A DNA stretch of 64,000 nt, from contig CACRXP010001212.1 in assembly GCA_902702965.1 (NCBI GenBank), positions 57,421 through 121,420 on the forward strand, in the 5' to 3' direction. Made by a program: the position numbers and the translations under genes. A model generated the notes under the pieces. The model worked only from the letters and a program-made list of their open reading frames with translations. It did not search any database and was not told the DNA's origin. Every line of letters begins with the position of its first letter. Positions within the stretch are counted from its first letter, which is position 1. This DNA is from Spirometra erinaceieuropaei. Lineage: Eukaryota > Platyhelminthes > Cestoda > Diphyllobothriidea > Diphyllobothriidae. Of the stretch, positions 23,084-33,478 are shown piece by piece.

Positions 23084-23188
23084 AGGTCTCGTCCGCTAAA
23101 TCCGCATAGACTGGAAGGTCCAACTGAATTGCGAAATTCGCCGTACAGCAAACACGTATTTCCTTTTTTCCAAAGGCTCCCGTTTTAA
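23084..23188 (+). CDS. Exon 3-like segment, unit 2
   Basis: After the acceptor aattgcag the phase-0 frame reads RSRPLNPHRLEGPT ... VFPFFQRLPF-stop, 34 codons. The unit 4 counterpart (58719-58823) has exactly the same length and no frameshift. In the intact gene at 44 kb the third exon starts at the same phase with VTSRQSRTTNPP. To be translated with exons 1-2, the in-frame TAG at 19749 would have to be read through or avoided. Otherwise it is 3' UTR or a relic. Confidence 0.45.
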   Translation, partial: RSRPLNPHRLEGPTELRNSPYSKHVFPFFQRLPF

Positions 23189-24123
23189 GATGAGACTATA
23201 AGCAATTTGTAACAGTTCATCCTCAAAATCTAACAGCCTGCACTTCTTGGCCTTTGATGATCAGAATTTTAGAAGTGAGGATTTTAAAATATACCTTGCT
23301 ATTTTGCAACCAGCAACCATCTTTTTATTTTTAATCACTTTTAAAACCCTCTGCAGTCCATATTATATGCACAACCATATGTTCATTTAGGCCCAAAGAC
23401 ATTGACGTTACCCTCGCAGCAACGCAGTCCGATCTGGTTTATATAGTTGAGACACTGCGGTCGGTAGCCTTGTATTCACAGTTTATATAGTCATCCGCAA
23501 AATGCCACTAGTCCGTCACAGAAAGGCCGTTAGTCAAGCGATTGTTGTGCTGTTTGCTATCTATGAAGTAACAGTCTTGAGTCGCCACAAAATGAGTTTC
23601 TATGTTTAACAGCGCTGCTGAATTGTTTGAATGTATGTCCAAAACGCAATAAGGAGCTAGGTGTCATGTCAATCGTTTGCTAGTAATCCAAAATATGAAT
23701 TTGACTGATAGTATTTTGTCTCTGTGCTAACGCATTGGCTTAAAGTTAAAACACCCATTAGAAAATATAGTGAGGAAATCTGTGCACCTTAACAATAGTT
23801 TCTCGGTGTTAAATCAATAAGCAAGGCTCATTACATTTAGAACAAATGTTTCGTTCATTCAGCTGATGATTAAGCACATTTAGTGAGATATCCACGTGGT
23901 TGGGGTACGACAAGGTCGAGTGATATTCTAGTGATCAAGGCTTCCTTAGTCAGAAGACAAAGTGGCGAGAAAAAACGTTGCATTCGATAACTTCTCTTCA
24001 TGCCGGTACAGTCGTATAGGGACGGGGTACAGTGATTCGAAAGATCGATAAAAGTTGGTTTTAAAAACACAGGCTAGGCAAGAACGGAAGGACACAGAAA
24101 GTTGTACGTGGTTAGTCAACTTT

Positions 24124-24960
24124 TTACGACGATAAGCGCGGAGCCTGAACGAGGTTCTTCTGGGCGCATAGGGTAGGCTTTCGTAAGCTGATGGCGGCCG
24201 CTTCTGCTGTTGCTAACAGGCGCTGATCCAGTAGCTTAGGGCAGCTCGTTGGGACCTTATAAATCATACGAAATGCTTCAGTTGGGTCCACACGATGCTC
24301 TGAATCTACTGCAAACAAAAGCATGACGCCGTCTATTCTCCTAGTTTCATTTTTTGCCGGCTATGCGGGAAGGAGCTCTCGTGTTCTTTTGGAAAGCGCC
24401 GACTCATACGACCAATATAACCTGTTCCACAGGAGCAAGTGACTGAGGCTGTCTGAGGTGGCAGCCTTTCCTTGCCTTCTCCGCGTAAAATAGGGTTAGT
24501 AGAGAATGATATGCGAATCCTTGCTGCTGTGATGGTTATCGAGACAGCTTGATCAACGTGTCTTCTAAGGAGTTCACTCGTAGCGTCTCCTTGGGAAGGA
24601 ACTTTGAGGAACAAAGTTTTCATTTTGGCGGTTAGTGTGGTGGGTTTTGCGGGTCGTTCGGCAAGGTTCTTTGCAAGGAACTTGCCAGGATACCCGGTTT
24701 CGCGAAGCATGTTCTGGATTTGTCTAAGATTCTTCTCGATATTAGGCGTTTAGCAAAGTTTTCCAGCTCTTTGTGCCAAATACCTGACTAGATTTCGTTT
24801 TTGTTGGAGGTGTACGAAACTAGCGAAGTTCGTGTGTTGTCAGGACCAGGTTTTCTATCGACAGACGCTCCTCCGGATGCCACCTCAGGTCTCCTGTTTA
24901 AAAACACATTTAAGAAAGAAAGCGAAACGGCCGACTTCACATCCAACATGAATTTGATCG
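24124..24960 (-). pseudogene. PLE family A remnant with internal RT deletion
   Basis: 24333-24710 encodes LRETGYPGKFLAKNLAERPA, then KTLFLKVPSQGDATSELLRR and SVTCSCGTGYIGRMSRRF, the linker and the start of a GIY-YIG domain. 24124-24324 continues with DSEHRVDPTEAFRMIYKVPT and LLATAEAAAI. 24720-24960 is N-terminal PLE sequence joined directly, so the reverse transcriptase palm is missing. The same junction occurs at about 60130, so the deletion predates the duplication. Confidence 0.65.
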
Positions 24961-25099
24961 ACTGATCTGCTCGAGTTACAGCATCTCAGGGGGCAGAAAC
25001 TTCGGTTTCTATAGTGACAATCGCAAAAATATGATGTATATATGTATATATATATTTATGTCCGGGGCATGACTTTTCGGTTCTGACCCTAAAATATAA

Positions 25100-25320
25100 T
25101 GTTCCGGAGATTTAACTCCAAGTCCTGCACCAAGTAATTTCTGAAATTATTTACTTGATTATTATCTGGAGTTCATATTCCAGAAACCGCTAGAGAACGC
25201 TGGAGGTCCCGCTGAAGAGCCGAACACCTCGCAGTTGTGTCACGCAGCGGCAGAATATCGGCGAAACACGTGTCTGGGCTTTTAACGAGTATCTATGTCG
25301 GGAGTACGGTAAAATACCTT
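25100..25320 (+). repeat. Class 3 hammerhead element (~215 bp)
   Basis: Nearly the same sequence is at 63272-63470, ending gggcttttaacgagtatcta here. Partial copies in opposite orientation are at 47470-47580 and 11030-11075. No coding sequence is attached, so it is a solo terminal repeat or a small non-autonomous ribozyme element. Confidence 0.55.
25208..25278 (+). ncRNA. Hammerhead ribozyme motif, class 3
   Basis: Stem I CCCG pairs with TGGG (one G-T). The core CTGAAGA (25212-25218; the fifth base is free in the consensus) is followed directly by stem II GCCGA/TCGGC, which encloses a 34-nt loop with its own pairing potential. Then come GAAA (25263-25266), palindromic stem III ACACGTGT and cleavage-site C at 25274. 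No extra base follows the core, so this matches the canonical hammerhead better than class 1. Confidence 0.6.
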
Positions 25321-25324
25321 GAAT

Positions 25325-25650
25325 ATATTTTTATATATGCAGAATGGCTTTACTGACAAAGACAAGGGACACTGGAATGGCCATTTCTGGCTTATAAGCC
25401 GTCGTCAGCCAGTCATACCCAGCTCCGAAGTGTGGAACACCCGAGGATCGATCTCGCGGCCTGTTGGTTTAGAAGTCCACGCCTCTACCCACCAGGTCAC
25501 GAGTCAGTTACCTTGTCGGTTTTCGATCGGGGACATACAATGCTAAGGAGGAGCTCACCGATCGGCCTTACGCAACTCAGTCGTTCCGTTTTGCATCACG
25601 GGCTCTCTCTCGAGCCCAACCAGCAGCTGCACAGCGGCGCATGATATATA
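25325..25650 (-). mobile_element. tRNA-derived SINE with hammerhead
   Basis: The minus-strand order is a 5' leader (gcgccgctgtgcagctgctg), then a region shared by all copies (gatcggtgagct), a pol III A-box-like ctggtgggtagaggcg, a B-box-like gagatcgatcctcg, a hammerhead (25371-25413), and a 3' tail cccttgtctttgtcagtaaa ending in TA-rich DNA. The layout matches the schistosome Sm-alpha type. Further copies are at 35140-35525, 49085-49612 and 62098-62360. Confidence 0.7.
25371..25413 (-). ncRNA. SINE-borne hammerhead ribozyme motif
   Basis: On the minus strand: ACTGG, CTGACGA, C, GGCTTATAAGCC hairpin, A, GAAA, palindromic stem III ATGGCCAT, cleavage-site T, CCAGT. Stem I is 5 bp and perfect. 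The C and A flanking stem II do not pair. Confidence 0.6.
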
Positions 25651-25689
25651 TAAATACATATGTAAGAAGACAAAAGACTCATCGGAAAA

Positions 25690-26993
25690 AATCGAATTGT
25701 ACTCGTGAATTTTCGAGCTGGTGACACCAACCCGTCGTCAAACGAAATAAACAGATAAGAAAGTGAAATGGTCAGACCAAATATGGTTGGCGTGACAAGG
25801 CAGCCACTAACAGATTTGCTACTAATGTATGAAAAGGGGAATGAAAACATAATTAGGCTAGGGTCTGTGGTGGGGAAGGGAAGAGGGAACTGTTTCTGCT
25901 CCGCGTGTTAGAAGGTAGGTGGGCGGACGATGCAATGTGACTTCGGACCGCGGACTTAATGACTGTCGATCTTGGCATGCGGGTAGGTGTCAGTGATCCA
26001 ACGTAGAGAGATTACGGTTAGAGAGGTTACGTGTTAGAGATTACGGTTGCGGTTCGCTGTGTCTGGGGTAGGGAGGGGGATGGCGAAATAGTCCGATTAT
26101 ACAGGGCCCGGTATGGATTAGCGGCTGTTGTTAGGTCGTGGGCGCAAGTCAGTGAGCCGAGTAAGCAGACCTTCGTAATGGGCGTCCAGATCGACATGGC
26201 GATTGATGTTATTTGTGTTAGAGTGCCAGGCTTCGAGGAATTCTCGGCCTGTTTGGTGTTTGCCATGGCAACAATTTAAGTTCCTTCTCAATTGAAGCGA
26301 TGGTCGCATTTAAGGGCGTGCGCAAACACGTGTGACAAAGGGTCACGTCGGCGGATGACTAATTTATGTTCGTTTATACGTGTCCCAAGTCGTTGGCCTG
26401 TATAACCAAAATAGCCGCAGGAGCAGTCAGCACATGGAATTCGGTAAATGACATTGGTTTGCTGCTCTTTGGATAGAGGATCTTTCACACGGGACAATGT
26501 TGCGCGCAGGGAGGACGCCGGCTTCTGGGCAATGAAAATACCAAGCCGGTTTAGTTGTCGGGCGATCGCCTCGGAAATACCCTGCATGTAGGGTAGAGAG
26601 TAGAATTTCCGTTGTTCGGGTCCCTCATTGGAACTAACTTCTTGTGTCTGTCTGTGTTGTCTGAGACCATTTTTCAAAAAACTGACCGGGTGTCCGTTGA
26701 GTCAGAATAACCGATACAGCAAAGCAAGTACTTTCTTAAGTAAATCATCGTTGCTGCAGTAACGATAAGCCCGGTGGAAAAGGGTTCAGACACAGCCCCT
26801 TTTATGAGCCGCAGGGTGGTTGCTTTCGTAATTAAGAATGACGTCGGCACTGGAATCTTTTCGGTACACGCTCGTTGCAAGGCCGCCATCACTAAGTGTT
26901 CGGATATTAACGTCTAGAAACGGGAGAATGCCTCCTGTCGCCTCTTCGCGAGTAAACTGGATAGCTGGGATGACGCTATTCAGACTCAAATGA
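25690..26993 (-). pseudogene. Outer PLE (family C), 3' part
   Basis: Minus-strand fragments run in PLE order. 26786-26985 gives IPAIQFTREEATGGILPFLD and SVYRKDSSADVILNYESNHP, the end of the RT. 26288-26677 gives YSLPYMQGISEAIARQLNRL and a GIY-YIG domain (VIYRIPCADCSCGYFGYTGQ, RLGTRINEH). 26118-26309 gives HQTGREFLEAWHSNTNNINR. The 3' UTR ends in a hammerhead motif (25702-25745). The RT is interrupted at 26993 by the inner PLE and resumes at 29754. Frameshifts are present besides the insertion. Confidence 0.75.
25702..25745 (-). ncRNA. Hammerhead ribozyme motif, class 4, C-to-T core change
   Basis: This is the same design as 8718-8763: TTCGT, core TTGACGA (first core C replaced by T), C, 8-bp stem II GGGTTGGT/ACCAGCTC, GAAA, AATT, C, ACGAG. 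The core change should abolish cleavage. Its place at the 3' end of the outer PLE assigns class 4 to family C. Confidence 0.5.
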
Positions 26994-27008
26994 AATTGAA
27001 AAGTCAAA

Positions 27009-27048
27009 TTGGAGAACACGTGTTTTCAGTAACTCTCCACCAGGCCAA
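27009..27048 (-). ncRNA. Hammerhead ribozyme relic, class 2 (left inverted repeat)
   Basis: Minus strand: TTGG, CTGGTGG in place of CTGATGA, then GAGTTACT, GAAA, palindromic ACACGTGT, TC, TCCAA. Two core bases are changed, so it is expected to be inactive. Its intact counterparts are 29666-29705 and 54720-54749. Confidence 0.5.
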
Positions 27049-27205
27049 AACGGTTACAAAAAAGTTTAAGTTATGCGAATTACATGACTTATAAATGATT
27101 CGGGGACAATTAGCATCCATCGTTCCCACGCCAATCATCGTTCCCACGCCACTCGCATGACGAGGCGTGCTATGGCATGGTCGGCGCCAGCCGCACTAAG
27201 ACGAC

Positions 27206-29311
27206 ATGCAGAAAGTCGCCTGGCGACAGTTAGCGCCGGAATTGAGGAACTCCAACGGAATCTCTGCCAGAGAACAACGGCCCTGGACCGTCTCTAAAAT
27301 TGCGAGAGACTGGCGTTTGAAAACTACGTGCAAACTGTCAGAAGTAAAAGAATCAAGGCGAGGTGGACTAAGCTCCTTCGAAGTGTCGAACCAGTGAAGG
27401 CTCAGACGGCCCTTCCGAATAATCCGGAACGGTACGTTCATAACTATTCCTCAGTACAGCTTGACAAAACTCTCATAGAAGTACTATTTCTTGGTCCTAG
27501 GTTTTGCAATGCACGGCGGATGCCGAAGAAGCTAGAGTTAGAAGTCCATTTCGAAAGTCTATTTAGCCAGACTGCCGATCTCAAACCTAGCGGCCCTAGA
27601 GAAGTAGACTATCTGAAGTCGAATATGATTAATTGCTGTCAACAGTACTAAAGGAAGGCTCCAAAAAACAAAGGTTTCTTAACAAGGGCCCATCTCGATA
27701 GCCTCAGCGAACTTCGTAAAAACGAAAACATTGTGCTATCCAGGCCGGATAAGGGTTCAGGAATTGTACTGATGGATAGAAAAGAGTACGTAGAAAAACT
27801 AGAAGCAATCTTGTCGGATCGTACCAAATTCTCGAAATCTGAGAAAGTCAGGGACCGCACTGTAGCCGTTGAAGGTCAGCTGACGGCTGTTCTCAAAGTT
27901 ATTCACAAGGAAGGTCATTTATCTGACAAAGAATATGAGCGACTAAGACCAGTAGGCACGGCCATACCCAGAATGTACGGCCTTCCAAAAATTCACAAAC
28001 AGGGACTACCCCTACGTCCGATCCTGGATATGAGGAATTCGCCCTATCGCACCATAGCAAAGTGGCTAGCCGAAAAGCTTAAACCTCTACAAATTCATTT
28101 GTACCCCCTTAGTCTGAAGGACTCCTTCGAGTACGTCGAGGCGAGTAAGGATATTAACGTTGACGAACGGGGGAAGCTATGATTAGACGTAGCATCACTG
28201 TTTACTAATTTACTCGAAGCCGAAACAATAAACTACCTTTGTGACGTTATCCGCGACACGAACTACCCGTTAGGCATGCCGTTGGAGACGCTAAAAGAAC
28301 TACTGACACGGTGCACGCAAAACGTCCAGCTTCTCTGCAATGGTCAACTTTACAGGCAAATAGACGGCGTAGCGATGGGCTCACAGTTCGGCCCATTCCT
28401 CGCAAATGTTTTCATGGGCAATGTCGAGATGACAAGTTTACAAGACATCATTAATGACCTCAGCTTCTACGGTCGGTACGTGGACAATATTTTCTGCCTG
28501 ACGAATGTTACCACCGACACAGACGTCCTGATTCAAAAATTCAACAATTCACACCCCTCGCTAACGTCCTCTGCAGAGTTTGAGGCAAACAAAAAAATCT
28601 CGTTCCTCGACGTTCTTCTGCACAGACAAGAGGAAAAGTCTATGCAACGTAGGGTATTCCGAAAGAAAACCTGGACGAGACAATACATTAATTTTCACAG
28701 TTTTTTCCCCTTAATATTAAACGCAATCTGGTCCAGGGATTGGCAGCTAGAGTGTGACGTATCTGCTCTCCTGAGACTGTGGAGGCAGAACTCCAGCAGC
28801 TGCGGGATACACTTCACGAAAACGGATACCCAGAAAGATTTATTCTTCGAAATATAGGGGGCGCACTGCAAAGCCTACCATGGAAACTGCAGAAAAGAAG
28901 GACTTATTTATAAGACTGCCTTTTCAAGGGGACGCAGCAAGTGAACTAGTAGGGAGATGTATGAAGACAGCGATCACTAGCGCTTTCCCCTCGGCGAACT
29001 TACGCGCGGGTTTCACTAACTCTCCCCTCCTACGCTTTGGAGGTAAAGACCGACTCCCGTTGCAGGCCACATCGATTTGTATTTATTCCTTCACTTGCTC
29101 CTGTGGAGCGGAATACATTGGCCATACAACGAGGCGCTTGAAAAAGAGAGTACGTGAACACATACCGGCATGGCTAGGCAAAGGTGAGAAGAAATCGATC
29201 TCGAGTTCTATTCTCGCACATCTTGTCGATACGAATCACCGAGTCGATGTCAGAGAAGCCTTTCAGATTGTCTACTGGACACCAGCGAGCTTCTCCAGAG
29301 GCCTACGCTAA
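27206..29311 (+). pseudogene. Inner PLE polyprotein (RT + GIY-YIG), inactivated
   Basis: Domains in order: N-terminal PLE region (YVHNYSSVQLDKTLIEVLFL, ~27440-27500); RT fingers (HLDSLSELRKNENIVLSRPD and GSGIVLMDRKEYVEKL, ~27690-27800; RMYGLPKIHKQGLPLRPILD, ~27970-28030); motif A LDVASLFTN (28183); motif B YRQIDGVAMGSQFGPFLAN (~28351); motif C YGRYVDNI (~28470, second Asp replaced by Asn); RT tail ISFLDVLLH; linker FIRLPFQGDAASELVGRCMK; GIY-YIG CSCGAEYIGHTTRRLKKRV (~29098). Breaks: TAA 27649, TGA 28180 directly before motif A, a frameshift around 28725-28870, end TAA at 29309. PLEs copy themselves by target-primed reverse transcription; this copy cannot. Confidence 0.8.
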
Positions 29312-29569
29312 CGGGTGCTAGCTACAGCCGAGGCAGTGGCTATACGGCTAGCCAATCCAGTGCTATGCTGTCAGAAGACTCTGACACAGGCGCTCTGTCT
29401 TCCGTGGCCGACGCCGACCCCAACGTCCCCCCAACCCCCTGATGCCAGGGTGTGTGTACAAGGTACCCGACGTACTCAGAGCCTATGCCCCCCCCTCCCT
29501 CGCCCCCTTAACCCAATGACCACGATACGCCGACCACGCCATAGCACGCCTCGTCATGCGAGTGGCGTG
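29312..29569 (+). other. 3' untranslated part of the inner PLE
   Basis: It begins with the decayed C-terminal codons LATAEAVAIRLANPVLC (29317 on), then a C-rich stretch. The inverted repeat starts near 29570. Nothing else is recognised. Confidence 0.5.
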
Positions 29570-29665
29570 GGAACGATGATTGGCGTGGGGACGATGGATG
29601 CTAATTGTCCCCGAATCATTTATGAGTCATGTAATTGGCATAACTTAAACTTCGTTGTAACCGTT

Positions 29666-29705
29666 TTGGCCTGATGAAGCGTTACTGAAAACACGTGTTC
29701 GTCAA
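29666..29705 (+). ncRNA. Hammerhead ribozyme motif, class 2 (right repeat, sense)
   Basis: Stem I TTGGC/GTCAA (5 bp, one G-T), core CTGATGA (29671-29677), short stem II AG/CT with loop CGTTA, GAAA (29687-29690), palindromic stem III ACACGTGT, then TC with cleavage expected after 29700. All core positions are present. It lies in the 3' repeat in the sense orientation. Confidence 0.65.
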
Positions 29706-29753
29706 TTTGACTTTTCAATTGTAACATGGGAATATTCGCTGAACTTAGACAAT

Positions 29754-30110
29754 TCAAATGACATTGTTCAATTTCGTAGGCCTTCATGATAAAAAACGTA
29801 TTATCTACATATCGTAGTCACATTTTTGGTTTAAAGGTTCGTATAACATCAAACGATAGAATACACTCATCAGGACTTACTTTGAGGACTTGGATCTTTT
29901 GTAGAAATGCCTGAGAGCGTTTGAGGCTATATTGTGAGCCATTGACGAGGTGCTTCAGGTGCCTGTGTAACCATTTAGCGAGGTTGTAGGTGGGCAGTCC
30001 AATAAACGGCACTATGACCCTCAATGGCGCACCTTCTTTGTGCACCTTTGGGAGGCCATATGCATGGGCTATTCGCAGGTCGTTGAGAAACATGCGTTTG
30101 AAATCATAAT
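29754..30110 (-). pseudogene. Outer PLE (family C), RT part beyond the insertion
   Basis: Minus strand: AYGLPKVHKEGAPLRVIVPF and ILSFDVIRTF (motif A), then after a frameshift RYVDNTFFIMKAYEIEQCHL (motif C region) up to the insertion point. The stretch between motifs A and C, including motif B, is deleted. The N-terminal part is missing: at about 30115 the sequence changes to another PLE. Confidence 0.65.
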
Positions 30111-30114
30111 ATAT

Positions 30115-31500
30115 GTGATGTATATATTTTTTTAAGCATTTTAAATTGATCGCTTAGTTAGAATCTCTCCAGCTTGCCCATAAAGACTTCAGCTACGAGA
30201 GGTCCAAGAAGCGAGCCCATAGCAACGCCCTTTATTTGTCTGTGGAGTTGGTTGTCAAAAGGGACTGCACAGTTAATGTGCACCTTAGTAATAGTTACTT
30301 GAGTGGGTTCGTCAGCATTCCTATTTCTTGCTGACTGGTAGATAGAAAATCACAGATGTAATCGACTGTCTCGATAAGCGGGAAGGTTGTAAAAAAATGA
30401 TGCAACGTCCATTGAGAACACCTTCATACCGTGAACATTAAGGAATTTAATGTCGTCAATGAATTGAAAGGTATTTCAATAAATGCGTGGTGCCAGCTGA
30501 TGTTGTATGGGCTTGACTTTCTCTGCTAACCACTTCGCCATCGCGTGATACGGAGAGTTCTGCATACCTAAGAACATACGAACTGATAGTTCTTCCTTTT
30601 GGATCTTAGGTAAACCATATAATCGAGGAATATGTGTGCCGACTGGCCGGAGGTGTTCGATGTCATGGTCACTTATGTGACCTCCTGTATGGAGCATTCT
30701 TAAATTGTCAATCAACTTTGCCTCTGCGTCATCCGTGCAATCCCTTTCTTTATCTACCTTTTTGAACTTTTTCTGGTTAGATATTATTGACTGTATCTAC
30801 TTTATGTAGTCCGATATGTTCATTATAACAACGCCTGTTCCTCTGTCAGGTCTTATTACCAAGATCTTTTTTTCTCCCGAAATTCGTTTGATTTTTCCAC
30901 GTGTGCTTTTGTCTGAAAACCTGGACTTTTTGTTTGTTGTTTAGGTATTGATAGCTGCAATTCACTTGTATTGATTTTAAATGTTGGATACCGTCTGCAG
31001 AAGCTGGCAATGGATCGTACGTTTGGTTCCAGATGGTTCTCGAAGCAAGCTTCCGATTCTGACTGACTAACTTTTCGACGAGGTGTGCGGAACATAGGAT
31101 CAAGGGATAATGCTTCAAGTGATGTTTTATCAAGTGCCATATAAGAGTGGTTGTGTATATACCGAGCTGGATCTTTCGGAAACCGTGACTGGGGGTTATT
31201 TCATGCACATTTTTAAGAAGCGCAGAACGTTTTGCCTCTCCACGTTTTCTATCTTTAGACTGCGTAGATGTTGGATTCATGTCTTTCGTCATCTGTCAGG
31301 ATGTCTAGGAAGGCTGTACGTTGACACACATGACCTTCAAGTTCCTTTATTCTTTCAAAAGTACTTTCCAGTTGATTCTCAGCGTATCTCTTCTGGGTTT
31401 CTGTGGTAGTAACTCTACGACTACGACGCAGCGCCCTCCAGCAGTGGTTTGGAGATGTTGCCTCAATGTTTTTTCCCATTAATTGCTTTGCTGACACAGA
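30115..31500 (-). pseudogene. PLE family A remnant, N-terminal and RT part
   Basis: Minus strand from 31500 downward: a basic N-terminal region; YTTTLIWHLIKHHLK / MALDKTSLEALSLDPMFRTP (31075-31140); HISDHDIEHLRPVGTHIPRL and YGLPKIQKEELSVRMFLGMQ (~30540-30670); MDVASFF (motif A, ~30410); QLHRQIKGVAMGSLLGPLV (motif B, ~30220). Stops and frameshifts occur. It is truncated before motif C, where the outer PLE begins. A similar N-terminal block is at 60196-60900. Confidence 0.7.
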
Positions 31501-33470
31501 GAAAACTCTTAGGATGATGTCCTAAGTTCTGTTTCTGTGCAACTGGTGGCCGCTTGAGAGTGCGAATTTTTTGCAGTCATTTTGATGGACTGAACTTTTA
31601 TCAATCTCACTGATTAAAAGATCCTTCCAGGGCACAAAATAGTTTCTTAGGGAACAAAATGTTAGCCAGAAATTCAAATTGAACCTCCAAGGAACCTACT
31701 AATGAACAAAATGAATAACTCCTTGACGAAAAAGGACTTAGTTTATATTGCAACCAAGAAATCCGCAATATTCGGACACAGCGAAATGTTCACCAAAGGA
31801 AAAGTAAACATGCGGCTGACGGCCGGTATGACCGGTCTGCTGTCATTGTTCAAAACCTCAGGGTCATTCATCCCCTGCAGCGAGCCGTCCCAGACGAGCT
31901 GACCTGAAACCGCTCGACCGACTTCAGCTTGAACACAGTTGCGTCCACACAGCGTCGCGGCTACCCATGCGCCACTTGAACGCGCAACCCCCTGCAACCA
32001 GCAAAACAAGCCACCGGGACTCCACCCCTCGGCAAGTTCAACACATACCGATCGGAGACCACCTGAGCTTGATCCACGAGCCTACAAAAGCGGCTGTCAC
32101 CACTGTCTCAGGGACTCTCAGGCATGACTGGACGCAGTTAACACCAGCCCTGGCTTCGCCTGTGGCCATTTCCGCCTGAGAGGACAACTCCGGGTTCTGT
32201 GCACAATAAACCCCTCATTCTGGTTCCTTCTATCTTCTCCCTAGGACTTGGGATTCGACCTGGTGACGGTAGCGCACAGACGCACACGCTCTCGCCGACT
32301 ATTCACAACACATTTGCAAGCCTAACTGGCAGCATTGCAATGACCGGGCTGTTTCTGCTGCTTGCGGTATCTAAATGAAGATAGCCCAACGATGTATGTG
32401 AACACCTCCACAACTCTGGTCGATGGCATAGCCTAAATTATTCTGTCATCTCGAGTGCTACAAGTAGGTGTGGCAGCCTACATTAAGGCAGAGCTGACCC
32501 ACTCCAACCACGTGCTGCCAAGGACCTCGATTATGCAGTAAGTGGCACATGCCAAATGACTTCAGCAACAGTGTGCGACATGGTGCAGACAGGAATTTTG
32601 GGTGTAGACGAAGGACCAAGTTAAGCAAAACATGAAGTTACTAATTCTCTCAAGCACAACTACCGATGGTGTCAGTGATTGCGGTGGTTAAAGTGACCTT
32701 TAGATCGATCACGCCCGCCACTTCACAGGAGCTGCAATGTGTTCAGTAACATATGAATTCACAAAACACTGCAAATCAAAACTGCTGGATGATTCATAAA
32801 TGGCGAAAGGACAAGAGGGTATCGTGAGGTCAACAATTGCAGCTGGTATTTGAGACGTTTTCGGGCATAATCGATCAGTTGCAAAGTACGCCGAGATAGC
32901 GTTGCTGTTTAAAAAAAACGCATTTAGGGGAAAACATTAAACTCATCATGCAGCTCTGTCACAATGAGTGGAGAATTTAAATTTACGCAAGGAGCAAATG
33001 ACCGGCATGGAACCTTAACCTTTTGATTTCTTGCGGCTCAGTCCGTGAAACTCTTCGGTCGCGTACTTTTTTCCTCCCAGCGCGTCATTGGTACTGTCGT
33101 CCTAAATTACGTCTGTTTTATGCACAAACTCGACCTTCCGAACAGCAGCACAAACATTGGTTTGGCTGATAAAACTTTACTGTAAGAGAAGGGTTTGTGC
33201 TTAGATTAGATGACTATGTTACGCATACCTTTGCACAGCACCGTAGAGATACTTGTGTCATTTTAAACTTCATGCGTAAAGAATAACGAGACGATTTGTC
33301 CCGATTTGCCCTGCCTATGTGACAGCACTGAAATAATATTAATGTTTCAGGCATTCTTAAATTCTAATTCTTACTATGCTATCTACACATTCTTCGAGGA
33401 CATAGGATTTCAGCGTTGAAATTTAAAGTTTGTTCGATTCCCCTAAGGAGCGAAATTCCTCCGGAGTATG
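31501..33470. repeat. Duplicated non-coding block, copy 1
   Basis: 31500-31815 and 32316-33470 align with 61760-62095 and 62380-63270 (for example cacaactctggtcgatggc in both). Between 31816 and 32315 lies about 500 bp that is absent from the second copy, where a SINE sits instead. That extra sequence has gtgcacaataaacccctcat near its end and could be a solo LTR or other insertion, but its termini are not clear. No gene is seen. Confidence 0.5.
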
Positions 33471-33478
33471 TATATATA

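Larger units (their letters stand above)
26994..29753 (+). mobile_element. Inner PLE (family A-like) inserted in the outer PLE
   Basis: The element is bracketed by the 8-bp duplication TCAAATGA (26986-26993 and 29754-29761). Its ends are inverted repeats of about 130-150 bp (26994-27145 and about 29570-29720; for example the outer strand aattgaaaagtcaaattgg), each with a hammerhead motif. The outer PLE's codons join in frame once the insert and one duplication copy are ignored (minus strand: ...EIEQCHL / SLNSVIP...). That supports a clean target-primed insertion. Confidence 0.8.

Noticed and set aside
25325..25650. Direct repeats of the SINE as a CRISPR array
   Set aside because: Copies are few, far apart, in both orientations and contain pol III boxes; the genome is eukaryotic.
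27001..29720. Retrovirus or LTR retrotransposon from the paired terminal repeats
   Set aside because: The repeats are inverted, the protein has PLE-type RT plus GIY-YIG, and there is no gag, protease or integrase.
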